7,710 bases of DNA from an uncultured Campylobacter sp. (GTDB taxonomy: Bacteria; Campylobacterota; Campylobacteria; Campylobacterales; Campylobacteraceae). Position numbers and translations under genes: made by a program. Shown here in pieces: positions 1 to 5,504 of this stretch. Below the pieces are notes generated by a model, which saw nothing but the letters and a program-made list of their open reading frames with translations, did not search any database and had not been told where the DNA came from. The DNA lies in assembly GCF_938045205.1 (NCBI RefSeq), contig NZ_CALIMY010000157.1, positions 1-7,710 on the forward strand. The letters are read 5' to 3'. Positions within the stretch are counted from its first letter, which is position 1. Each line of letters starts with the position of its first letter.

Positions 1-206
1 AAATCAAGCAGCGTTGAAACGCCCGCAAAATCGACTTTGTCTATAAACTCGCGCGCGTAGGCGCTTTGCATCACGCCCTCGTTGAAGCTAGGCGCCTTTT
101 TGTCCCAATGCTCGGCCAGTTTTTTGCCGAATGAGCTTTTTGCTTTTTGCGTCTTATAAAGCGCGTCAAAGTCGATCTCATCGTAGTTTTAAGCTAAAAT
201 CATCAT
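1..206 (-). pseudogene. Class I SAM-dependent methyltransferase, N-terminal part, with stop at codon 6
   Basis: The gene is cut by the left window edge, so only its start is seen. A good ribosome binding site (AGGAAAGG, 210-217) precedes ATG ATG at 206-201, but the frame reads MMILA and then hits TAA at 191-189. Immediately after the stop the same frame is open to the window edge, beginning NYDEIDFDALYK and continuing through AEHWDKKAPSFNEG to STLLD at the edge. An N-terminal helix with a WDKKA-like segment followed by a hydrophobic strand ending in LLD is typical of class I methyltransferases just before the glycine-rich SAM loop, which would lie outside the window. A single T-to-A change would turn the TAA into a lysine codon. 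As written, the next usable start is GTG/ATG at 74-69, which would remove the conserved-looking N-terminus. Substrate is unknown. It may be a pseudogene, a sequence error, or a gene with an unrecognised start. Confidence 0.55.
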
Positions 207-477
207 TATCCTTTCCTGAATTTATCGGGCAGATCGCACCGATTTTTCATTAAATTTTAGCGCAAAATTATGCGCCGCGCCTAAACCCGCCTGAAATTTC
301 AAACCGCCCGGCGAAAAGTGCTAAGGCAAGCCCATCCCTGCGTATTTTATCTGCTCTAAATTCTTTAAATTTTCACCGAATGATCGTAGCTAAATTTTAA
401 AAAGTCCGCTCATAAATCAAAATTTTTAGTTTGTCGTCCACGCTTGTTCGCTCCGCATTTAAATCGCCGCTGTGGAT

Positions 478-939
478 TTATTGCAAAGCTCCCAATCTAG
501 CCGCTATCACCTTTTGCATCGCTTGATTTTTCTTGTTTTTGGCTAAAATTTGCAGCCTCTTTTTGCCGATGCGTTTGTCGGCGGCCTTTAGGATATTTGC
601 AAGCCCCCATTCATCGGCACCAAAGTGCTTTGCAAACAGCTCATCTTTGGGCATATCGATATATTCGCGGATAAGCTCGCCGATGTCGCTTATGTCGTTA
701 CCATACGGATAAATTTTCGTTAGAGCGCCCTGTGCTAGGCTTTTTACGCCGCCGCTTTTTAGCGCGAAATCCTTCGGATAGTCAAAAATAATCTCGCCCG
801 CAAGCGTGATAAAATATCGCGGCAAATCCGTGCTGCCGCGCCTGCTTTGCATCCTATAAACCGTGCAGTGGAGCTTAAAATCAATGCTTTCATCCACGAG
901 CTCGTAAAGCTGTTTTGCAAGCTTGCTCCAGCGTTTCAT
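478..939 (-). CDS. SF0329-like conserved hypothetical protein
   Basis: This 153-residue cytoplasmic protein has no signal peptide or membrane segment. The N-terminal KRWSKLAKQL, the middle TVYRM...RYFITLAGEII strand pair, and the C-terminal motif DKRIGKKRL (residues 121-129) match my memory of the SF0329 family of small proteins of unknown function, which begin with a WSKLKK segment and end with an R-x-GKRRL segment. The family is found sporadically in many bacteria. An immunity-protein role is only a guess. The ATG start at 937-939 is well supported by AAGGGGG four bases upstream. The gene stands alone, 132 bases after the 170-codon gene and 271 bases before the methyltransferase. Family assignment is from recall and moderately sure; no catalytic residues can be named. 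Confidence 0.65.
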   Translation of the reverse strand: MKRWSKLAKQLYELVDESIDFKLHCTVYRMQSRRGSTDLPRYFITLAGEIIFDYPKDFALKSGGVKSLAQGALTKIYPYGNDISDIGELIREYIDMPKDELFAKHFGADEWGLANILKAADKRIGKKRLQILAKNKKNQAMQKVIAARLGALQ

Positions 940-975
940 TTTTCCCCCTTATTTATTATCGCCTCTTGCGGTTTC

Positions 976-1026
976 GCGCGTAGCTTTTGCCGCTCTTTGC
1001 GATGATCGCACTTGAAAGCTGCGCGC
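976..1026. repeat. Nested inverted repeat, possible plus-strand terminator-like hairpin
   Basis: The arms GCGCGTAGCTTT (976-987) and AAAGCTGCGCGC (1015-1026) pair over 12 bases with one G-U wobble when read as plus-strand RNA; on the minus strand that pair becomes an A-C mismatch. Inside the loop lies a second perfect stem, TGCGAT/ATCGCA (998-1003 and 1005-1010). On the plus side the outer stem is followed by a U-rich run (1028-1042), as in an intrinsic terminator. On the minus strand, where the genes lie, there is no U-run after it. It sits between the 170-codon gene and the SF0329-like gene. It may be a terminator for antisense transcription or simply a structured spacer. Confidence 0.45.
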
Positions 1027-1071
1027 CTTTTCTATATTTTTTGTAAATTCGCTTTGTAAAATTTTGCCTCG

Positions 1072-1584
1072 CTAAACGGTCTCCCAAAATCTAGACTCCG
1101 TCTTGATCGCTTCTCGGTTTTTCTCGCGTAAAATTTGTAAAAATTCTTTAAAGCTCGGCTCAAAAATCGAAGCGGCGGGCACAAATTTATACTCGCTCAC
1201 GCCGTCTTGTTCGGGCTTGTTCGCGCCGCCACGTTCAAGCTCGCTCGCGCCGCCTGCAAAGCTGATCCGCCAAATCCTAGCATGATTTATCCGTATTTTT
1301 GTAACTTCAAGCTCTAAAATTTGCTCAAATTTATACCTCGCCGCGAGCTTCTGTCCATCAAAAACGTAGATAAAATCCTGATCAAACCAAAGGCTCTCGC
1401 ACGAGATAAAAAACCGCTCCAGCCAGAACAAAAACGGCCTCACGGAAAGCCTTTTTACCTCGCCTATCCCATCTATCGCGGCAAGCCGGTGCGGATTAAG
1501 CTTGCGAGGGTTGCGGCAAAAAAGCGTCCAAACAATCCCGCCAAGAAGCAAGACGATTAAAATTTGAATTAAAATTTCAGCCAT
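1072..1584 (-). CDS. Single-pass membrane protein of unknown function
   Basis: I do not recognise this 170-residue protein. Residues 4-23 form one strongly hydrophobic helix (ILIQILIVLLLGGIVWTLF), followed by a basic stretch (CRNPRKLNPHR), so an inner-membrane anchor with the rest in the cytoplasm is likely. The remainder alternates short beta-like stretches (FDQDFIYVFDGQKLAARYKF, LEVTKIRI, ARIWRISFA) and ends in a helix (SFKEFLQILREKNREA), a pattern that resembles a small PH-like domain; this is inference. Residues 111-134 hold three degenerate 8-residue repeats inserted between two strands. The ATG at 1582-1584 lies within the end of the 227-codon gene (8-base overlap, ATGGCTGA), so the two are probably translated together and may act together. 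Confidence 0.65.
   Translation of the reverse strand: MAEILIQILIVLLLGGIVWTLFCRNPRKLNPHRLAAIDGIGEVKRLSVRPFLFWLERFFISCESLWFDQDFIYVFDGQKLAARYKFEQILELEVTKIRINHARIWRISFAGGASELERGGANKPEQDGVSEYKFVPAASIFEPSFKEFLQILREKNREAIKTESRFWETV
1183..1254 (-). repeat. Degenerate 24-base tandem repeat inside the 170-codon gene
   Basis: Three consecutive 24-base units encode GGASELER, GGANKPEQ and DGVSEYKF (residues 111-134). The first two units share GGCGGCGCGA at their start and keep the acidic residue at the same position; the third is more diverged and runs back into the fold. The pattern points to in-frame duplication in a surface loop. Unit length is a multiple of three, so copy-number change would keep the frame. 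Confidence 0.5.
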
Positions 1585-2260
1585 TTAAAATTCTAAGTCC
1601 TTTTACAAATGCAAATTTCGCCTCCGTATCGCTCCAAAACGAACTTCTGCTAAAATCCGCCTCCGCGCCGTTTGCAAGCTCTTCATAAAGCTTATAAAAT
1701 CGCCCTTTGTAGGTGCACTCGCTCAGGCAGACGTTGAAAAACTCCTCTGCTGCGTCCCTGCCGCCGAAATAATAGATAAAGTAGATTGGGCGCAGATCGA
1801 AAGCGCTTAGATTTTTGTTAAATTTAGCCCCGCGCTGCATCATAAACTCCACCGCCTTTTGTTTGTCCTCAAAAAGCTCAAAAATAGGCAGCGCGTAGTC
1901 CTTAATAGCCGCGCTAATCTCGTGAACGCTGGGTTCAAAGCTAGCGCCCGCTAGCTGCCAGTCGCGAAACTGTTTGCGCGGCGTGAGATAGCCCAGGTGC
2001 GATACGAAAACAAGATCGGTCGAGTAGGGCAGCTCCTCTTGCATCAGCTTTTTTAGGCGCTTGCAGTAGATCGCGACCTGCGGCAGGATGCTCACGCTGC
2101 CAGAGTAATTGCGCATGCTAGAGCTAAAATAAATCTCAAATAAAATCTCCTTGTTGCTTGCGAGCTTCGTTAGTTTTTGTCCCTTTTGCGCGGGCTTAAA
2201 GTCCGTGAAATTTGCCGCGATCTCATTGCAACCGTTTAAAAATATCTCTCGCGGAGTCAT
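1577..2260 (-). CDS. Conserved hypothetical protein, possibly immunity-like
   Basis: This 227-residue soluble protein has no signal peptide or membrane helix. The first half (residues 1-75) has the layout EIFLNGCNEIA, FKPAQKGQKLTK, then ILFEIYFSSSMRNYSG and VAIYCKRLKKL. I recall similar proteins with an FEI-x-F-x-SS-x-x-N core as uncharacterised proteins, some near toxin-immunity clusters, but I cannot give a firm family name. The middle (DYALPIFELFEDKQKAVEFM) is a helical segment, and the C-terminus ends in KFAFVKGLRILNG. The ATG at 2258-2260 follows AAAGG about seven bases upstream. A TATAAA at 2344-2349 is a possible -10. Its stop overlaps the next gene's start by 8 bases, forming a two-gene unit. 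Function unknown. Confidence 0.65.
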   Translation of the reverse strand: MTPREIFLNGCNEIAANFTDFKPAQKGQKLTKLASNKEILFEIYFSSSMRNYSGSVSILPQVAIYCKRLKKLMQEELPYSTDLVFVSHLGYLTPRKQFRDWQLAGASFEPSVHEISAAIKDYALPIFELFEDKQKAVEFMMQRGAKFNKNLSAFDLRPIYFIYYFGGRDAAEEFFNVCLSECTYKGRFYKLYEELANGAEADFSRSSFWSDTEAKFAFVKGLRILNG

Positions 2261-2343
2261 GATTTTCCTTTAAATTTGGACGTTTTGCTCGCTAGCAATT
2301 CGGTTTGCTGCTTGCATTGCCGAAGTCGCGACCCACACGGCAT

Positions 2344-2349
2344 TTTATA
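2344..2349 (-). promoter_or_regulatory. Candidate -10 element for the 227-codon/170-codon gene pair
   Basis: TATAAA on the minus strand lies 84 bases before the ATG of the 227-codon gene, inside the small inverted repeat GCATT-TTAT-AATGC. There is no clear -35, as is usual in Campylobacterota. The 180-base spacer (2261-2440) otherwise shows no gene and no clear intrinsic terminator for the upstream ATPase gene, so read-through from the transporter operon is also possible. Confidence 0.25.
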
Positions 2350-2440
2350 ATGCGCGCCGTTTTGTCGCCGAGAAGTTCTTCTATGCGCGCAATTTTACCC
2401 TAGTTCGGCTAAATTTAACGGCGCTACGTGCTCGTAAAAT

Positions 2441-3187
2441 TTATAATCTATCCTCATATCTTTCGTAGTTTATGCCGTAGATTTTATCGATATTTTCGGC
2501 GTTTATGAGCTTTTCACTCTCGCCAAAGGCTAAAATTTCGCCGTCTTTTATAAACAGCGTCAAATTTGAAACGAATTTCGCGTGGCGTGGGTAGTGCGTC
2601 GTCTGCACGAAGGTATAGCCCTCGTCCCCCAGCGCTTTTATCATCTCCAGCAGCTTGATCTGATTGCCAAAATCCAGCCCGTTGGTCGGCTCGTCCATAA
2701 AGATCACTTTCGCGCCCTGAACCAGCGTGCGCGCGATATACGCCAGCTGCCGCTCACCGCCGCTGACCTTTGTGTAGGGCGCATTTTTTAGATGCGCGAT
2801 ACCCATCTTTTCCAGCGCCTGCTCGGCTAGCTTTTTATCCGCCGCACTAAAGCTAGAAAACAGCGGCGTCCTGCACAGCGCACCCATCAGAGCGACGTCA
2901 AAGACGCTGTAGTCATAGGACGGAGCGTGCGTCTGTGGCACGTAGGCGACGAGTGAAGCGAGCCCCTTTTTGCCGTAGTCGCGCACGCTTTTGCCGCCGA
3001 TCAGCACCTCGCCTTCAAATTTTAAAAATCCGAGCATTATGCGAAGTAGAGTGCTTTTGCCGCTACCGTTGGCGCCTAGGATACTTAGCGTATCACCCGT
3101 CGCGACGTCAAAGCTGATGCCCTTTAGTACGGGTTTGCCCTGGTAAGCAAAGCGCAAATTTCGCACCTCTATCAAATTTTCTCGCAT
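2441..3187 (-). CDS. Metal-chelate ABC transporter ATP-binding protein (FecE/BtuD-type)
   Basis: This 248-residue cytoplasmic ATPase powers import through the adjacent FecCD-type permease. All ABC hallmarks are present: Walker A GANGSGKST (38-46), Q-loop YVPQ (Q85), signature VSGGERQ (141-147), Walker B VIFMDEPT (161-168), D-loop GLD (170-172) and switch histidine in TTHYP (H198). Length and motifs fit the FecE/FepC/BtuD branch of ferric-siderophore, heme and cobalamin importers, also used for nickel/cobalt chelates in Helicobacter. I chose ATG at 3187-3185 over the TTG just before it, because AGGAG lies at the right distance and the ATG shares one base with the permease stop (TGATG), indicating translational coupling. 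The exact substrate cannot be read from the ATPase. The sequence is intact. Confidence 0.93.
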   Translation of the reverse strand: MRENLIEVRNLRFAYQGKPVLKGISFDVATGDTLSILGANGSGKSTLLRIMLGFLKFEGEVLIGGKSVRDYGKKGLASLVAYVPQTHAPSYDYSVFDVALMGALCRTPLFSSFSAADKKLAEQALEKMGIAHLKNAPYTKVSGGERQLAYIARTLVQGAKVIFMDEPTNGLDFGNQIKLLEMIKALGDEGYTFVQTTHYPRHAKFVSNLTLFIKDGEILAFGESEKLINAENIDKIYGINYERYEDRL

Positions 3188-4188
3188 CAAAAGCTCCTCT
3201 TGGCGCGGCGAAGCACGATGATAAACATCGGAATACCAAACAGCGAGGTGACGATGCCGATGGGGATCTCAAAGGTAAAAATGAGCCGCGAGAAGCTGTC
3301 GCAAAAGAGCAGAAATATCGCGCCGATCATCGCCGAGCTAGCAAGCACGGCGCGGTTATCGGCGCCGAAGATAAAGCGCGCGATGTGCGGCACGATAAGC
3401 CCGATCCAGCCGATGATGCCCGCGATCGTCACGCTAAGCGCGCTAACGAAAGTCGCGACTAGGATGATGAAAATTTTAACACGCGCCGTGTTTACGCCCA
3501 GGCTCTTTGCCTCCTCTTCGCCAAGGCTTAGCGCGTTTAGGTATTTGCCGCTAAGCGCCAGCAGCAAAATGCCCGCGCACATCGGTAGGATCGAAATTTG
3601 AATAAAGCTTTTGGATGCAAAGCCGAGGCTTCCCATCAAAAAATAGGTGATCGCCGGGAGCGCGTCGTTTGGGTCTGCGGCGTACTTTAGCACAGAGAGT
3701 AGCGAGGTAAAGAGCGAGCCGCTGATGACGCCGCCCAGAACTAGCACGATGACGCTACCGCTACGCGAATACAGCGCTGAGACGCCCAGTGCCACCGCCA
3801 CGGCCAGAAAGCCGAAACCGAAGGTGCTAAGCTGGATGAGATATTCGTTAAATTTGAAAAACATCCCAACAGCCGCGCCAAATCCCGCGCCGCTTAGAAC
3901 GCCTAGTATCGAGGGGCTAACGAGCGGGTTTACAAACATCGCCTGATACGCCGCGCCGCTGATAGCGAGGCTCGCGCCGATGAGCACGCACGCAAGTATG
4001 CGCGGCAGGCGGATCTCGAGCAAGAGCGTGTGCATGACCTCGAAATCTTTCAAGCTTTCGCTCCGCAACAGCGCCGTGACGTAGCGCGCGTAGTCCTCTG
4101 CGCTAAAGCCGTATTTGCCCAGCAGCAGCGAGCCCGCGACGCAAAATGCCAGCAGCAGGGCTAAAAACGCAAACGCCCTTTTGCTCAT
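3187..4188 (-). CDS. FecCD-family ABC transporter permease
   Basis: This 333-residue inner-membrane permease should form a homodimer, as no second permease gene is present. It is hydrophobic throughout, consistent with about ten membrane helices. FecCD landmarks are EIRLPRI (58-64), GAAYQAMFVNPLVSP (78-92), SILGVLSGAG (93-102), the coupling region SLGEEEAKSLG (221-231) that contacts the ATPase, GWIGLIVPHIARFIFG (260-275) and FEIPIGIVTSLFGIPMF (306-322). The length is typical. It starts 10 bases after the binding-protein stop and its TGA overlaps the ATPase start, so it belongs to one operon. The family carries ferric siderophores, heme, cobalamin, molybdate or nickel/cobalt chelates; the permease alone does not decide which. 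Confidence 0.93.
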   Translation of the reverse strand: MSKRAFAFLALLLAFCVAGSLLLGKYGFSAEDYARYVTALLRSESLKDFEVMHTLLLEIRLPRILACVLIGASLAISGAAYQAMFVNPLVSPSILGVLSGAGFGAAVGMFFKFNEYLIQLSTFGFGFLAVAVALGVSALYSRSGSVIVLVLGGVISGSLFTSLLSVLKYAADPNDALPAITYFLMGSLGFASKSFIQISILPMCAGILLLALSGKYLNALSLGEEEAKSLGVNTARVKIFIILVATFVSALSVTIAGIIGWIGLIVPHIARFIFGADNRAVLASSAMIGAIFLLFCDSFSRLIFTFEIPIGIVTSLFGIPMFIIVLRRAKRSF

Positions 4189-4198
4189 CTTTCTTTAC

Positions 4199-5248
4199 TC
4201 ACTCCGCACCCCATCCTAAAATTTTATAAATTTGCGCATCCGTGAGCTCAAGATCCAAAAATAGCTTATAAAACTCGCGCGTTTCGGAAACGATGTCAAA
4301 TTTAAACGCTTCGGGGTAGGTTAAGTTTATGAGCCACTTTAGTCCCAAAAACCTCATAAATGAAGGCGGGCGGTCAAACCACGAAAAGGGCTCGCGCGGG
4401 ATGTAGTAGGCTTTTTTGTTTTTCACCGCGCCCAGCAGCTGCCACTTCGGGTCGCCGTAAATTTTATCAAACAGCTCTTTTTCGTAGATGAGGATGACGT
4501 CGGGATCGTATTTTACGAGCTGCTCGAAGCTGATTTTTACGCGCCCGAAGGATTTGGCATTTGGATCTTCGGAGCATTTATGCACGTTCTGCGCGCCTGC
4601 TCGCTCGATTAACGCCCCGTGCCATGAGCCCTCGCACTCGGTGGCTAGCCCGTCGCCGCCCTGTGCGTAGTAAATTTTTACCTTTTGCAGGTTGTTTTTT
4701 CTAATGTATTCCTCGATCTGCGCGGTTAAATTTAGCGACTCTTTCGCGTAGCCTATGAGTTGCGCCGCACGCTCCTGTTTATCCGTCACTTCGCCTAAAA
4801 TTTCAAACCCGTCCAGATAATCCTCGAGCTGCAACGCGCTTAGATAGAGCATCGGCTTTTTGATCGAGCCGAAGACCTCGCTCATCTTTTTGGTGTTGCG
4901 CAAGCTTGCGTTTACGAGGATGAGATCTGGATTTAGGCGTAGCAGTATCTCGACGTTTGGAATTTTACCCTGACCGAAAAAGCCGCCCACGACGGGCTGC
5001 TCTTGCACCTCTTTTTTGACGTAGGGCCGCTCGTAGTCGTTCCACTCGAAATTCGTGCCGCTGATTTTAGCTGGATCAAGCGCGTAAAGCATATATAAAA
5101 GCGGCGGCGAGCTGGCGTAAATTTTAGATGGAGTGCCCTGCAGTTGCTCTATATTTTCGCTGTTTTGGGCGATGTAGTCCTTGATCTGCGCCTCGCTTAG
5201 AGCAAAAAGCATGCTCGTGGCGCAGAGAAATAGAAATATTTTTTTCAC
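4199..5248 (-). CDS. Periplasmic metal-chelate binding protein (CeuE/FecB-like)
   Basis: This 349-residue solute-binding protein delivers substrate to the FecCD-type permease. Residues 1-16 form a short signal peptide (MKKIFLFLCATSMLFA) with likely cleavage before LSEA. Cys9 is too early and lacks a lipobox context, so I expect a soluble periplasmic protein. The first lobe carries PSKIYASSPPLLYMLYALDP (40-59) and VEILLRLNPDLILVN (99-113), typical of class III periplasmic binding proteins; a long central helix (about 155-186) would link the lobes. The second lobe has YYAQGGDGLATECEGSWH (193-210) and FSWFDRPPSFMRFLGLKWL (288-306), which I recall as typical of the Helicobacter/Campylobacter CeuE-like group linked to iron or nickel/cobalt chelates. 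The start is GTG (5246-5248), with AAAGG seven bases upstream and an extended -10 further back. Substrate is not settled. Confidence 0.88.
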   Translation of the reverse strand: MKKIFLFLCATSMLFALSEAQIKDYIAQNSENIEQLQGTPSKIYASSPPLLYMLYALDPAKISGTNFEWNDYERPYVKKEVQEQPVVGGFFGQGKIPNVEILLRLNPDLILVNASLRNTKKMSEVFGSIKKPMLYLSALQLEDYLDGFEILGEVTDKQERAAQLIGYAKESLNLTAQIEEYIRKNNLQKVKIYYAQGGDGLATECEGSWHGALIERAGAQNVHKCSEDPNAKSFGRVKISFEQLVKYDPDVILIYEKELFDKIYGDPKWQLLGAVKNKKAYYIPREPFSWFDRPPSFMRFLGLKWLINLTYPEAFKFDIVSETREFYKLFLDLELTDAQIYKILGWGAE

Positions 5249-5279
5249 GGTCGTACCTTTTAAAATTTTTGATTTCGCA

Positions 5280-5288
5280 AGTATAGCA
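5280..5288 (-). promoter_or_regulatory. Extended -10 promoter of the binding protein-permease-ATPase operon
   Basis: The minus strand reads TGCTATACT, an extended -10 element, about 30 bases before the GTG start of the binding protein. It is preceded by AT-rich runs (AAATTTCTTTTG) rather than a -35, as expected for the main sigma factor of Campylobacterota. It lies downstream of the receptor's terminator, so the transporter operon can be expressed apart from the receptor. Confidence 0.55.
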
Positions 5289-5335
5289 AAAGAAATTTTA
5301 AAATAGATTTATCTTCGCTAGATGCCTATTTAGCT

Positions 5336-5355
5336 GCTAAATTTTAAAATTTAGC
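5336..5355. repeat. 20-base perfect palindrome upstream of the transporter operon
   Basis: GCTAAATTTT is followed directly by its exact reverse complement, giving a 20-base perfect dyad about 50 bases upstream of the -10 of the binding-protein operon. A related stretch (CTAAATTTAGG and TTTTAAAATTTAGG) follows at 5379-5402. It could be an operator for a dimeric metal regulator (Fur-, NikR- or CosR-like), but its core is two overlapping copies of the octamer that is abundant across the window, so it may be only a by-product of that bias. Confidence 0.4.
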
Positions 5356-5414
5356 GGCGGTGATTTTAGAATGTCTGGCTAAATTTAGGATTTTAAAATT
5401 TAGGGTTTCAATTT

Positions 5415-5457
5415 AAAAGGGGCGAGCGGCCTGAGATAAGCTCAAAACCGCTCGCCC
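5415..5457 (-). terminator. Intrinsic terminator after the receptor gene
   Basis: A perfect 10-base stem, GGGCGAGCGG (5420-5429) with CCGCTCGCCC (5448-5457), encloses an 18-base loop that itself holds a GAG/CTC mini-stem. On the minus strand it is followed by TTTT (5418-5415) and then an AT-rich stretch. It lies 48 bases past the receptor stop, which separates receptor transcription from the transporter operon. Confidence 0.75.
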
Positions 5458-5504
5458 GCGAAGTTCAATGAAAAGGCAAAATGCCGACGCCGTCTAAACC
5501 TGAA

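Noticed and set aside
260..275. Small inverted repeat GCGCA-AAATTA-TGCGC upstream of the methyltransferase
   Set aside because: Five-base arms are too short to distinguish from chance; no U-run or promoter geometry supports it.
1321..1560. 79-codon plus-strand open frame
   Set aside because: Antisense to the 170-codon gene; Lys/Pro/Ala-rich without a family pattern, and the minus-strand frame has better coupling to its neighbour.
2257..2343. 28-codon minus-strand frame whose TGA overlaps the ATG of the 227-codon gene (ATGA), possible leader peptide
   Set aside because: No ribosome binding site before its ATG and the start lies within the likely -10, so it would probably not be on the transcript.
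3200..3601. 133-codon plus-strand open frame over the permease
   Set aside because: Antisense shadow of a well-supported FecCD permease; composition is low-complexity Ser/Met/Ile with no recognisable domain and no ribosome binding site worth noting.
4488..4670. 60-codon plus-strand open frame over the binding-protein gene
   Set aside because: Antisense shadow without any family signature.
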